This document shows positions 47,550 through 57,422 of a stretch of DNA of 64,000 bases, one piece after another (within the stretch, counting starts at the first letter, position 1; each line of letters starts with the position of its first letter). The position numbers were made by a program, and so were the translations under genes. The stretch is taken from NCBI RefSeq assembly GCF_000403845.2, contig NZ_KE159567.1, positions 938,911 to 1,002,910 of the forward strand, in the 5' to 3' direction. Under the pieces are notes generated by a model, which saw nothing but the letters and a program-made list of their open reading frames with translations, did no database searches and was not told where the DNA came from. This stretch comes from Eubacterium sp. 14-2. GTDB taxonomy: Bacteria > Bacillota > Clostridia > Lachnospirales > Lachnospiraceae.

Positions 47550-48805
47550 TTGGATTTAAACTTAGAGCAGACATCACAAATTAAAGAAGAGATTAAAAGT
47601 TACAGAAAGAATATTAAAGAGGAAGATGAAGCCAGGGGCAGTATTGTGAAGCTGCAGGAAAAAATAAAGAAAGAGTGGGAAGCATTGCTGGATAAAGATT
47701 ACGGTGAATTGTCAGACAGCAAATGCCCCTTATGTGGGCATCCATATGGAAACAAGTCAGAAGTAATACAGAAATTGGATTCATATCGGCAGGTGATTGA
47801 AAACGGCAAGGGAGATTTCCAGAAGTTGATAGTTCAGAAAATGAATGATTTGAAAATAATCTATGATTCATACTGCAAGGAATGAATTGAAGAGTATCTG
47901 AAACAGAATGAGTGCTATTTAAATGATGTTTGTCGGCAAATATATAAGAATTGGAATCTGGTGATGAGCGATCACAAGGAGTTTTGCGAAAGCGGAAGAA
48001 ATTATGCCATACCAAAAGAGTATGTGATTGGAAAAGATGCGTTTGACCAAGCAGATGAGATTGCGAATGGATTTATAAGGGTGCTGGAACAAAATAAATC
48101 TGAATTACCAGATGAATATTATAGTAATAAAGAAAAATATCAGTATAAAAATGTCTTTACTTTAAATTATAATAATCAACAAGATAAGGTGCAGTATATT
48201 TCCAAAGAAGATGAACGTGAAAAAAATTATATATTGAGCAGGAGTATTATGGAAGTAAGAGAAAAACATTATCAGATCAGGAAGATGAACTGAAGAAGTT
48301 ATGTAAAAGGGCAAGTAGAATTGCCGGAACGGAAAAGAATCTGAAGGAATTGAAAAATAAGGTGAAAAATGACTTAGGCATGTATAGAGAAAAACTGGTA
48401 AATCAACTAAAGATTCCTTTTTATCTGTATGCAGGAAGGATTTTGCAAAATTATCAAGGTAGCTTGGGCATATGGATGAATATTATTGGTGGAGAGAGGA
48501 TTCGTTTTGAGGCAGAAGGAAGATAGGAACATGATATATTATATACCTTGAGTTCCGGACAATTATCCGCTGTGTCTATTTCTATTGCTCTTACATTAAA
48601 TAAAATATATGCACAAGACAATATAAGATGTGTAGTTATTGATGAACCGATTCAGACTATGGACGAACTGAATGTTGTATCCTTTTGTGAAGTTTTAAGG
48701 ACAGATTTTAAAGAATACCAGTTTATTTTGTCTACGCATGAAGAGGATTTTCAGACTATATTCGATATAAGTTTGAAAAATATGGTCTGCAAAACCGATC
48801 CTTAG
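47550..48805 (+). pseudogene. Decayed SMC/Rad50-like ATPase
   Basis: Three lesions split one gene: TGA at 47883-47885, a frameshift near 48276, and TAG at 48524-48526. The N-terminal part with Walker A is missing altogether. What remains is a coiled coil with a zinc hook (CPLCGHPYGN), and a C-terminal ATPase half with the signature LSSGQLSAVSISIAL and Walker B VVIDEPIQTMD. Such hook ATPases occur in DNA repair and defence. The gene is not functional here. Confidence 0.75.
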
Positions 48806-48854
48806 ATGTTCAGGAGCTGTAAAGGAATTTTGATGAGGAAAGAAGGTGTAGGAT

Positions 48855-49073
48855 TTGAAGAGAGAAGAATTATCTGATGAGACAGTTATCAGGCGTGCGA
48901 ATGCTGCAGTAAGAATTGAGTTAGAGAAGAACAGAGCATTGGGAATCTCAACGGTTATATATGACAGAAAAAGCCAAATCATATATCGGGAAAATGAGGA
49001 TGGAATCCGAACGGAAGTAGGAAAAAGGATGAGAAAGGAGCGTTACGGTGAACGAGTTTCAAAAGAATCCTGA
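48855..49073 (+). CDS. Small protein upstream of zeta toxin, antitoxin-like
   Basis: 72 residues, highly charged helix (EELSDETVIRRANAAVRIEL) with a C-terminal beta tail. It overlaps the zeta-toxin fragment by 26 bases. Small genes in this place are often the antidote for zeta-like kinases, so it may be a leftover antitoxin. The start codon TTG 48855 has a GGAG-like site close by. Family not recognised. Confidence 0.5.
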   Translation: MKREELSDETVIRRANAAVRIELEKNRALGISTVIYDRKSQIIYRENEDGIRTEVGKRMRKERYGERVSKES

Positions 49074-49224
49074 GATCGTTGTTTTCGCAGGTCCGAATGG
49101 TTCTGGTAAAAGTACGTTTACACAGTTGCTAAAACCTCCAATAGACTATATAAATGCAGATGAAATTAAGAAATATCTTCGTGAGCAGGAGCAGTGTGAT
49201 AAAATTCAGATAGCACAGCTTTAG
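49048..49224 (+). pseudogene. Truncated zeta-toxin-like kinase
   Basis: 58 codons from a GTG. The N-terminus EIVVFAGPNGSGKSTFTQLL has the P-loop of zeta toxins/PezT kinases, followed by INADEIKKYL. Full-length relatives exceed 180 residues. From about 49213 the frame enters sequence related to the histidine kinase gene downstream and stops at TAG 49222, so a deletion fused the two. Confidence 0.75.
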
Positions 49225-49242
49225 CAACAGTACACCTGTTAT
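49213..49242 (+). repeat. 30-base remnant of a second histidine kinase gene
   Basis: 25 of 30 bases match 49959-49988 inside the GHKL kinase (the IAQLQQQYAYY coil). It marks the right edge of the island. Confidence 0.7.
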
Positions 49243-49376
49243 TACTGCCTGTATCTGCTGGAAAAGAGGTGGACTAAAGGATTTATAATTTACTTGATGT
49301 TGCACTGACGGTAACGGAAGCGGCAATTTTCCAGGTAATAATTTTATTCTTTTGTAAAACCTGCCGTTTTAAAAAA

Positions 49377-50570
49377 GTGATAAGCAGAATGATACCGCCT
49401 GTTATTTATGCAGCAGTAGTTGTTATGATCACCTTTTTTACAGATATAGGGGCATCTCGTATTTTCATTTTGTCAGCTTCGATGGTAGTGTTGGTTCTGC
49501 TCTGTTATAAGGTCTCGTTTCATTGTGCGCTGATTATTATGGAGTTAGCTTATTTATTGATGATACCGCTTTCTGAATCAGTTGGCTTTCTTATTATGTA
49601 CTGGCTTTTTCAGGGCGGCATAACCACGCAGGTGGATGGAAATTTTGCTGTCAAATGGCAGGCTTATATTATTATTCTGCTGATTAGATTGATGATTATA
49701 GCAGCCATTTGCCGACTTTTAAAGAATTTTCAATATGAAATTCAACCGAAAGATGCGGCTATATTGTCAATCAGTTTTCTGTTAGTTCTTTGGGTATCGT
49801 TTGCAAGCACATACAGTTATCTGAATCTGGGAATGTACGGTACCTTTATTTTAGATTTATCTGCATCGGTATGCGGTGTATTTTTTATCGTACAATTCCT
49901 GTATTCCCGAAATGTATCTTATCTCCGGGAGCAGGAACAGAGAAATCAGGTACGCATCGCACAGCTTCAACAGCAGTACGCCTATTATCAGGACAGGCTG
50001 AAAGACGAAGAACGCATACGCTCCATTTACCACGATATGAAAAATCATCTGCTTGTGTTTGAGAGTGGTCAGGGCACAGAAGCCACCCGCCAGATGGCAA
50101 AGGAGATACGTTCACAGATTGAAGATTATGAGGACTATATCCACACAGGCAATCATTTTCTTGATATTCTGATTAAGGATAAGGCAGAAAAAGCCCGTGA
50201 AAAGCATATTGATTTTTCGGCAGGCATTGATTTTGATGGCATAGATTTTATGGAACCGTCTGACATCAGCACTCTTTTCGGAAACGGGATAGATAATGCC
50301 ATTGAAGCAAGCGAAAAGCTGCCGGAAGAACAGCGGGTGATACTTGTCAAAGCAGGTAAGGTGCAGAATTTTGTGTCTGTTCTTGTTGAAAACAACTGTT
50401 TCGACGAAACGCATACAGACGGCCACACAACAAAAGCAGATAAATTCCTGCACGGTTTCGGTATCTCCAATATGCAAAAGGCGGCTGAAAAATACAACGG
50501 TACCTGTACCACAGCACAGGCAAATGGGAAATTTACTTTGAAGATATTGTTACCAGTTCCCAGGAGATAA
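49377..50570 (+). CDS. GHKL sensor histidine kinase, start uncertain
   Basis: At least 397 residues (GTG 49377). The frame is open back to 49278 and reads a further membrane helix (YNLLDVALTVTEAAIFQVII) with no ATG, TTG or GTG; an ATT at 49281 has GGTGG eight bases before. About six membrane helices, a coil, then H-box IYHDMKNHL, N-box GNGIDNAIEA and G-box LHGFGISNM. No response regulator is adjacent. Terminator 20 bases after. It likely senses an envelope stress or peptide and controls the ABC transporter downstream. Confidence 0.85.
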   Translation: MISRMIPPVIYAAVVVMITFFTDIGASRIFILSASMVVLVLLCYKVSFHCALIIMELAYLLMIPLSESVGFLIMYWLFQGGITTQVDGNFAVKWQAYIIILLIRLMIIAAICRLLKNFQYEIQPKDAAILSISFLLVLWVSFASTYSYLNLGMYGTFILDLSASVCGVFFIVQFLYSRNVSYLREQEQRNQVRIAQLQQQYAYYQDRLKDEERIRSIYHDMKNHLLVFESGQGTEATRQMAKEIRSQIEDYEDYIHTGNHFLDILIKDKAEKAREKHIDFSAGIDFDGIDFMEPSDISTLFGNGIDNAIEASEKLPEEQRVILVKAGKVQNFVSVLVENNCFDETHTDGHTTKADKFLHGFGISNMQKAAEKYNGTCTTAQANGKFTLKILLPVPRR

Positions 50571-50589
50571 AATTGAATGTCATTTCCAT

Positions 50590-50629
50590 AGCCGGGAGGT
50601 TTCCTGATACGAAAACCCCTCGGCTTTTT
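50590..50629 (+). terminator. Terminator after the kinase gene
   Basis: AGCCGGGAGGTTT pairs with AAACCCCTCGGCT with one mismatch and one G-T pair, ten-base loop, then five T. Confidence 0.75.
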
Positions 50630-50751
50630 CTGTGCATTTTTAGATTTTGCAGTGTAGATGTTAGATTTTGCGCCTGCTATTGGCTCTTTTTCCGGTGCGG
50701 TATAAGATGAGACTGTCAGTAAGATGCTGAGAATGAAAGGAGGAAATGAAT

Positions 50752-51417
50752 ATGTCAATCTTATGTGCATCTCATTTAAAAAAATATTATGGCAGGGAAG
50801 AAAGCCTTGTCAAAGCTCTGGACGATGTGAACGTATCTGTGGAAAACGGACAGTTTGTTGCTATTGTCGGAACATCGGGCAGTGGAAAATCTACCCTGCT
50901 CAATATGCTCGGCGGTTTGGATACTCCTGCTTCCGGCAGTGTGCAGGTGGAAAATCAGAACATTGAAAAACTGAGCGAGGAACAGCTCACGGTGTTCCGC
51001 AGGAGAAAAATCGGTTTTATCTTTCAGAACTACAACCTTATTCCCTATCTGACCGCATACGAAAACATCGTGCTGCCTGTGCGTCTGGACGGGAAAACAG
51101 AAGATAAAGGGTTTTTGGAAGAAATTGTCCGCTTTCTTGAGCTTGACGAAAAGCTGCAAAATTATCCGAGCCACCTTTCGGGCGGTCAGCAGCAGCGTGT
51201 GGCGATTGCACGGGCATTGGTATCCAAGCCTGCTATTATCCTTGCCGACGAGCCCACAGGCAATCTTGACAGCCGCACCAGTGATAAGGTCATTGACCTT
51301 TTGAAAATGACAGGCGAAAAATTCTGCCAGACCATTGTAATGATTACCCATAATCCGGAAATCGCAAAAAAAGCAGATGTGAGAATACGCATTGAAGATG
51401 GGAAAATCCAATCATAA
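50752..51417 (+). CDS. ABC transporter ATPase (MacB/BceA type)
   Basis: 221 residues from the ATG at 50752 (eight bases from AAAGGAGG; an in-frame ATG at 50746 is too close). Walker A GTSGSGKST, Q-loop FQNYNLIP, signature LSGGQQQRVAIARAL, Walker B IILADEPTGNLD. Pairs with the FtsX-type permease 12 bases downstream. Related pairs in Firmicutes export or sense antimicrobial peptides. Confidence 0.93.
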   Translation: MSILCASHLKKYYGREESLVKALDDVNVSVENGQFVAIVGTSGSGKSTLLNMLGGLDTPASGSVQVENQNIEKLSEEQLTVFRRRKIGFIFQNYNLIPYLTAYENIVLPVRLDGKTEDKGFLEEIVRFLELDEKLQNYPSHLSGGQQQRVAIARALVSKPAIILADEPTGNLDSRTSDKVIDLLKMTGEKFCQTIVMITHNPEIAKKADVRIRIEDGKIQS

Positions 51418-51429
51418 GGGGGCTTAAAA

Positions 51430-53838
51430 ATGAGCGGCAAAAAAATAAGTTTGAAAATGATAACGCAAATGTCAAAGCAAAGTCTGAAATCAGGCCGTAT
51501 GCGTAACATCTTTGTGATGATTACCATTGTTTTGGCTTCGGCTCTCTTAACAGCAATCCTTATGTTTGCAATGGGACAAAATCAGCAGGTCAGGAATGAA
51601 CTTTCCCACAGACAGCAGGTAGGTTATTATAACCTGACGGATGAGCAGGTGGAAACGCTGAAAAATGATGAGCGTATTGCATATCAGATACAGGTTAAGA
51701 CAGGTACTCTTTCTGAAATGGATGGCTTTGATATAATGCCGTATTATGTCAGCGAACTGTCCGACAAAATTCAAATTGGAGAACTCGAAAGCGGGAGACT
51801 TCCCGAAACAGAAAATGAAATTGCAGTACAGGCGGCAATGCTTGAAAAAATGGGTATCGAACCTGTGCCTGCAAACAGGGTAACATTTACTTTCTATGAC
51901 GGCAATACAGAGGAATTTGTGGTATCAGGTATCCTGAAAGGGGAAGATACAGCAAAACAGTTTTCCGTATTCTTTTCTAAAGGCTATGCCGAGAATGGCA
52001 GTCAGTTAAAGAATATGCCTTATGAAGTATATGCCAGACTTTACGGTGCAGCTGCAATGAACGCTGATGACTGCAGGGAGGCGATGTATCTCATTGGCAG
52101 TGACGCAGGCATTGAAAGAAAATATATCAGTCCGTCAAAGATGTTTATGGAATCATTGTCTGTAAATACACAGAATGTTTTGATTTACGGGTTGGTGGGT
52201 GCGGTTATTCTGCTTGCCTGTATTCTTGTTATTTACGGCGTATTCTATCTGTCCGTTATTGGGAAAATACATCAGTTCGGACAGCTTCGCACCATTGGAA
52301 TGACACGGAAACAGATGAAGAAACTCGTATCAAAAGAGGGAAGCAGGCTGTTTTTGTATGCCTCTCCCATCGGTATTCTGACAGGCGCGGCAGCGGGCTA
52401 TTTTATTATTCCGTCGGGCTTTCGTATTATCAATACGCTGTTGATTGCCGTGTGCGTATTTGTGACGGTTTATATCATCACGATGATTTCCGTACACAGG
52501 CCTGCCCGCCTGGCGGCTGCGGTATCCCCTGTGGAAGCCATGCGCTACACAGCGCAGGATGATATGAAAAAGACAGCAAACAAAAAAATGTGCCGCAGCT
52601 TAACACCGTTTGGTTTAGGTATCATGAACTTTTCCAAAAACAAAAAGAAAGCGGTTATCACTTTGGCTTCTCTTGCGCTCGGCGGCGTCCTCTTTATGAC
52701 GGCAGCCACTTATATGTCATCCTTTGATAAGGAAAACTACGCAAGGCAGGGGATTTGGAAAGAAGCAGAGTTTCATATTCAGTATTCACCATCCGCTGTT
52801 TCGTTAAATGAAAATGGGATGAGTGGTATGCAGGCGGATTCCCCGCTGAACAGTGAACTGATACAAAGGATTACTGCTCTTTATGGCGTAAAAAAGGTAA
52901 CAGAAATAAAGAACTTTGGCGTGCTTTTTGATTATCCGAAAAATGATGAGTACAACAACAATGACGAAATATGTCCATTAACTGAGGAAGAAACAAAAGA
53001 AATCGGTAAATATCTGGCAGATGGAAACGCCGACTACGATAAGCTGATGGGCGGCGGGTATATCCTTGCGGCAGGAAATGATAATGCAGCAGAGATTTAC
53101 GGTTGGGAATTTACGGTTGGAGATAAGATTATACTTCATTACTATGACGGCAGTAAAATGGCAGAAAAGGAAGTTACGATACTTGGCGTTCTGAATGATG
53201 AGTACGTGCTTGACCATAATGGGCTTAACGGATGGTTTTTAATGCCTGAACAGGCTGTTTTGAAATGGTTATCCTATGACAGTTTAAACTCTGATTTGCT
53301 TGTATCAACGGAAGCCGATAAGGAAGATGAAGTCGGTGAAGCGCTTGAACAGATGATAGCGGAAAAGTCTGAGCTTGACATGGAGACACTTGCGGACCGC
53401 AGAGTTATGTATGAGCAGAACACAAATCAACTGTTTGGGACAATTAGCGGGCTTGCCATTTTTATTATGATGTTCAGTATTTTGAGTATGATGAATACGC
53501 TGATTAGCAATATCGTTACCCGTAAACAGGAACTTGCAATGCTTGAGTCTGTTGGTATGAGTAAAAGTCAAATCCGAAAAATGCTTCTCGGCGAAAGTCT
53601 GCTTTTAGTTATTGCTGCTGTTGGCGTCACTATGACTGTTGGTACGCTGTGCGGTTATGCACTCTGCAAGGCACTTTATGGTATGGGCGCATTTTACATG
53701 GCGTTTCAGTTCCCTGTGGTTTTTGCCCTTGCCTACGCAGGCGTTTTGATTGCAGTGCCGCTTATCATTACCCTTGTATCAATGAAAAGTTTTTCAAAGG
53801 AGGCGCTTGTGGAACGTCTCAGAGGGGCGGAGTGCTGA
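51430..53838 (+). CDS. FtsX-like ABC transporter permease
   Basis: 802 residues. One helix near residue 30, an extracellular domain of about 180 residues, three helices with FGQLRTIGMTRKQMKKLVSKEG, a second large extracellular domain, and a final three-helix FtsX unit with QELAMLESVGMSKSQIRKML. Eight to ten helices altogether, as in BceB-like permeases. No signal peptide. Its stop overlaps the next start (TGATG). Confidence 0.92.
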   Translation: MSGKKISLKMITQMSKQSLKSGRMRNIFVMITIVLASALLTAILMFAMGQNQQVRNELSHRQQVGYYNLTDEQVETLKNDERIAYQIQVKTGTLSEMDGFDIMPYYVSELSDKIQIGELESGRLPETENEIAVQAAMLEKMGIEPVPANRVTFTFYDGNTEEFVVSGILKGEDTAKQFSVFFSKGYAENGSQLKNMPYEVYARLYGAAAMNADDCREAMYLIGSDAGIERKYISPSKMFMESLSVNTQNVLIYGLVGAVILLACILVIYGVFYLSVIGKIHQFGQLRTIGMTRKQMKKLVSKEGSRLFLYASPIGILTGAAAGYFIIPSGFRIINTLLIAVCVFVTVYIITMISVHRPARLAAAVSPVEAMRYTAQDDMKKTANKKMCRSLTPFGLGIMNFSKNKKKAVITLASLALGGVLFMTAATYMSSFDKENYARQGIWKEAEFHIQYSPSAVSLNENGMSGMQADSPLNSELIQRITALYGVKKVTEIKNFGVLFDYPKNDEYNNNDEICPLTEEETKEIGKYLADGNADYDKLMGGGYILAAGNDNAAEIYGWEFTVGDKIILHYYDGSKMAEKEVTILGVLNDEYVLDHNGLNGWFLMPEQAVLKWLSYDSLNSDLLVSTEADKEDEVGEALEQMIAEKSELDMETLADRRVMYEQNTNQLFGTISGLAIFIMMFSILSMMNTLISNIVTRKQELAMLESVGMSKSQIRKMLLGESLLLVIAAVGVTMTVGTLCGYALCKALYGMGAFYMAFQFPVVFALAYAGVLIAVPLIITLVSMKSFSKEALVERLRGAEC

Positions 53839-54263
53839 TGAAAGAATACAGAATCAGAATCACGGGAAAGTACGATGTTATCGTGCTTTCCCCAAAAATG
53901 ATTGCCGTGCTCACAGAAAAAATACGCAGTTCTGATACGAAAGAACTTGTTATTCCTGCGGAAGAAATTCTTCCACAGGGATATGCCCAATATCTTGCCC
54001 GTGTGCTGGAAGCAGATATGGAAATCGCCGAATCACTTCCCAACAGAAATGCATACACCCTGATTGCAGAGCAGATAAAAAAATTGCAGTTCAATGAAAA
54101 AGACTGCTTTGAACGTGTTGAAGTGACAGATCCTGACCGTATTCCACAGTTCGATGTGGATACGAGTGAGGAATTTTTTATTGTTACCAGGCAGGAAAAC
54201 AGCCGGTTCCACTATTCGTTTCAGAGTGGAACCGGAGAAAAAATCAACATTGTGTTAGACTGA
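53838..54263 (+). CDS. Small protein coupled to the FtsX permease
   Basis: 141 residues, soluble, mixed alpha/beta with no recognised motif. ATG 53838 overlaps the permease TGA by one base, so it is surely translated with it. A regulatory or accessory role in the ABC system is likely only from position. Confidence 0.75.
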   Translation: MKEYRIRITGKYDVIVLSPKMIAVLTEKIRSSDTKELVIPAEEILPQGYAQYLARVLEADMEIAESLPNRNAYTLIAEQIKKLQFNEKDCFERVEVTDPDRIPQFDVDTSEEFFIVTRQENSRFHYSFQSGTGEKINIVLD

Positions 54264-54514
54264 CATCGCTGCTCTGCTGATGATCCAAAGGGGCAGTTTT
54301 ATATTTTCACCTGACTGCCTGAATCCAAAGCACAGAAGTACGGTAAAAGCAAAAAGAGGAGCTGATTGACTGGTTGAAAAAGGATCTGCTAACTGGTAAA
54401 ATCTTGATGCAACATTTCGGCGTAAAAAGAACTCTTATTATGTAAGAAGAGAAATAAAGAATAATATACACAGATAAATCAGGATATCCGAACGACTTCA
54501 GGAGGGAGGCCCAT
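54264..54514. other. 250-base gap, no gene
   Basis: Short frames only. It is the transition from the FtsX transporter region back to the sigma factor operon; the last 30 bases carry a strong ribosome site. Confidence 0.4.
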
Positions 54515-54991
54515 ATGGAAGAGTTTATGCGGTGTTATGAAAAAGTTTACCCGCAGATGTACCGAACGGCCTGGCTTTACCTGCAGAATCAGCAGGAAGC
54601 AGAAGATGCGGTGCAGGATGCGGTGCTGGCTGCATATGAAAAATTTTATCAGCTCAGGGACAGAGAAAAATTCGGCCCCTGGATTATGCAGATTCTGATA
54701 AACCGGTGCAGGAAAAGGAGAAAAGTCTGGTTTCGCAGAGAAGAAAATATTGAAGAGATTTCTCCCTCACAGGAAAAATCACTGTCACGGGAACCGGATT
54801 TTGCCATGGCGTCTGCAGTGAGGCAGGTTTTTGGGGAATTAAAGGAGGAAGAACGGTTCGTGGTGGCTTTATCTGTGTTCGGCGGATATACCAGCAGGGA
54901 AATAGCGGACATTCTGGGAAAAAACCACAGTACCGTCCGATCCGGATACCGGAGGGCGCTCCAAAAAATGAGAAAGAAGCTGGAGGTGTAG
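54515..54991 (+). CDS. ECF sigma factor
   Basis: 158 residues with region 2 (AEDAVQDAVLAAYEKF and FGPWIMQILINRCRKRRK) and region 4 (LSVFGGYTSREIADILGKNHSTVRSGYRRAL). Strong ribosome site AGGAGGGAGG. Two bases before the next gene, whose product has a cytosolic N-terminus and a membrane helix like an anti-sigma factor, so the pair should form a sensing unit. Confidence 0.92.
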   Translation: MEEFMRCYEKVYPQMYRTAWLYLQNQQEAEDAVQDAVLAAYEKFYQLRDREKFGPWIMQILINRCRKRRKVWFRREENIEEISPSQEKSLSREPDFAMASAVRQVFGELKEEERFVVALSVFGGYTSREIADILGKNHSTVRSGYRRALQKMRKKLEV

Positions 54992-54993
54992 GG

Positions 54994-57201
54994 ATGGGCA
55001 GACAGGATAATAACGAAGCATGGACAGAAGAAACCATGGAGGCATATCTGAAAAAGGCAGCGGAATCAGAAGAGATACCGGAGAGCCTGAAGCCGGACCG
55101 TATGGAAGCCTGGCTGAGGGAAAACACAGAAAAGAACAGGAGGGAAGCCATGGACAATAAGAAAAAGGAGGAGAATAACAGGAGGAAAAGTTACCGCGGA
55201 TGGTGGTGCGGTACCGCAGCAGTTGCAGCCTGCGTGGCGGCGGTATTGTTTGCAGCAGGGCGTTCCATAGACCAGGACAGCGCATTTGGCCCGAAGGAAA
55301 TTTCAAAAGGGACAAAGACAGAAGATACAGCCATTGAAAAAGTCACTGCAGACAGAGGAGAGCTGAAAGAGGGTACCACCTACCAGGAACTGTATCAGGC
55401 TTTTTCTGAGGTCTGGGAAGAACAGGAATCCATGGAGCTGGTTACAGATGAGAGAGCCATGGATACCGGTGGAGAGGAAAGCGATGTCCCATCTGAAGGA
55501 AAAGCAGGCACAGAAGCAGTAACGGAAGACGGAGCTGCAGATACTGCTTTCCGGGAAAACTCTGATGAGAAAATGTACGGAAAGACCAATCAGCAGGAAG
55601 CGGATGTGGACGAAGCGGATATCATTAAAAATGACGGAAGATATCTCTATCAGGTAATTGCCCGGAATGGAAAATTTTATGTTCAGATTGCTGACACAGA
55701 GGGCGGCCTGAAAGAAGCGGCAGAAGTGGGAAGTTTTGACAATGAAATCAGCAATATTTATGTGTGGAAAGACCGTCTTGTGGTAATTGAAAACGGATGG
55801 GTGAGTCAGGGCATTTCAGAACAGGAACAGGGAGAGTCCGGCAGGAATTTTCTGGATACCATAAAAGAAGCAGTGACCAGCCTGTTCGATTCAGAGCCGG
55901 AGGAATATTATCGGGAAACAGCTTACAGCAAAATTCATGTATATGATATCAAAGACCGAACAAAGCCGCAGGAGTATCACACCTTTACCGTAAAAGGAAA
56001 CTACCGGGAATCCAGAATTTCAGACGGGTATCTTTACTTCTTTACCCAGTGCAGCGCCTGCAGGCCCAGGCTGGAGCAGGATTACAGGGCGTACGTTCCG
56101 GAAGTGGACGGAGAGCCCCTTTCCCCGGATAAAATTTATCTGCCGGAGGAAACAGATACGGCCTCCTATCTGGTAATGGTTTCCATTAATATGGAAAAGC
56201 CGGATAAATTCACAGATACGGCAGCTGTCGTAACCGCTGCGGATAAATTTTATGTAAGCCCTGGTAACATCTATGTGACAGACCGAAATTATATAAATTA
56301 CGAGGAGCAGGGCCCAAAGAGCGACAGCACCGGAATTTACCGTTTTTCTTATCGGGACGGAAAGATGAAAAAAGAAGCGGAAGGTACGGTAAAAGGAACG
56401 CTGCGGGATGATATGGCCATGAACGAGTATCAGGGTTACCTGCGTTTGGTAACCACAGTGGAATCCCAGAATGTGCAGGAAATAAAAGATGATGTTACCG
56501 GTGAGGTACTGGGATATGACGGGATGGATCGGATGACCACCAACAGCCTGTATGTGCTGGATGAAAAACTGGACGTTGCCGGGAAAATAGAAAATCTGGC
56601 AAAAGATGAACTGGTTTATTCCGCCCGGTTTATGGGAGATACCGGGTATTTTGTAACATTCCGGCAGACGGACCCCCTGTTTTCCGTAGACCTGTCTGAC
56701 CCGAAACAGCCGAAGGTACTGGGGGAACTGAAAATCAGCGGATTTTCTGAGTATCTGCATTTTTACAGAGAAGACCTTCTTCTGGGAATCGGCATGGAAG
56801 CAGATGAAAACACCGGGGTTACAGAAGGACTGAAACTTTCCATGTTTGATATATCCAATCCGGCTGATGTAAAAGAACAGTCCAGACAGAACCTGTCTGA
56901 TTATCATTACGCACAGGCACTGTACGAATATAAAGCAGTTCTGATTGACACGGAGAAAAACATTTTCGGTTTCCAGGCAGAAGGATATGGGGAAGAGATG
57001 AAGAACAGCTATCTGCTGTATTCCTACGAGGACAGAGCATTTAAAGAGGTTCTGAGTATTGACTGCAGTGACAGTGACATGTATTCCTGGAGAGTGCGGG
57101 GCACCTACATCGGGGACTGTTTTTATCTGATGTGTGCAAATGGAAGGATAGAAGGCTACAGCCTGACGGACAAAAATAAAATAACAGAGCTGGCTCCATG
57201 A
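54994..57201 (+). CDS. Membrane-anchored beta-propeller protein, likely anti-sigma
   Basis: 735 residues. An acidic cytosolic stretch (1-68) precedes a single membrane helix (GTAAVAACVAAVLFAAG). Beyond it come a Thr/Glu-rich spacer (100-200, TDERAMDTGGEESDV) and a large extracellular domain beginning QQEADVDEADIIKNDGRYLY, the start of the Beta_propel family. The order ECF sigma then single-pass protein argues that the short N-terminus holds the sigma factor. The propeller may bind wall or envelope ligands. Strong terminator downstream. Confidence 0.85.
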   Translation: MGRQDNNEAWTEETMEAYLKKAAESEEIPESLKPDRMEAWLRENTEKNRREAMDNKKKEENNRRKSYRGWWCGTAAVAACVAAVLFAAGRSIDQDSAFGPKEISKGTKTEDTAIEKVTADRGELKEGTTYQELYQAFSEVWEEQESMELVTDERAMDTGGEESDVPSEGKAGTEAVTEDGAADTAFRENSDEKMYGKTNQQEADVDEADIIKNDGRYLYQVIARNGKFYVQIADTEGGLKEAAEVGSFDNEISNIYVWKDRLVVIENGWVSQGISEQEQGESGRNFLDTIKEAVTSLFDSEPEEYYRETAYSKIHVYDIKDRTKPQEYHTFTVKGNYRESRISDGYLYFFTQCSACRPRLEQDYRAYVPEVDGEPLSPDKIYLPEETDTASYLVMVSINMEKPDKFTDTAAVVTAADKFYVSPGNIYVTDRNYINYEEQGPKSDSTGIYRFSYRDGKMKKEAEGTVKGTLRDDMAMNEYQGYLRLVTTVESQNVQEIKDDVTGEVLGYDGMDRMTTNSLYVLDEKLDVAGKIENLAKDELVYSARFMGDTGYFVTFRQTDPLFSVDLSDPKQPKVLGELKISGFSEYLHFYREDLLLGIGMEADENTGVTEGLKLSMFDISNPADVKEQSRQNLSDYHYAQALYEYKAVLIDTEKNIFGFQAEGYGEEMKNSYLLYSYEDRAFKEVLSIDCSDSDMYSWRVRGTYIGDCFYLMCANGRIEGYSLTDKNKITELAP

Positions 57202-57276
57202 CAGAACAGAGGAACGTAATATGCATCCTGCGGGGAGCGAGAAAATTGCCGGCTGACCACAGCCGGCAACAGCAAA

Positions 57277-57319
57277 AGGTGCAGTCCCCTTTCAGACCGA
57301 GGGGACTGCACCTTTTTTT
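57277..57319 (+). terminator. Strong terminator after the beta-propeller gene
   Basis: AGGTGCAGTCCCCT pairs perfectly with AGGGGACTGCACCT, nine-base loop, seven T; the T-run starts repeat copy 2. Confidence 0.9.
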
Positions 57320-57420
57320 CTTCTATTAGGAAAGACCCTGTCACGCTAACGCGCGAAAGTGTCTTCCTATAGAAGAAAAATAATATGCGTATGCTCTGAC
57401 GCACCGCAAATGGCGCGTAT
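57313..57420. repeat. Palindromic repeat element, copy 2 (short)
   Basis: TTCTATTAGGAAAGACCCTG, then CACGC, and on the right TGTCTTCCTATAGAA, AAAAATAATATGCG. Same left arm and AT-rich tail as copy 3, but with a degenerate centre. Confidence 0.65.
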
Positions 57421-57422
57421 TT

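Noticed and set aside
56020-56907. 295-codon minus-strand frame under the beta-propeller gene
   Set aside because: No ribosome site, no family resemblance, overlaps a conserved sense protein.
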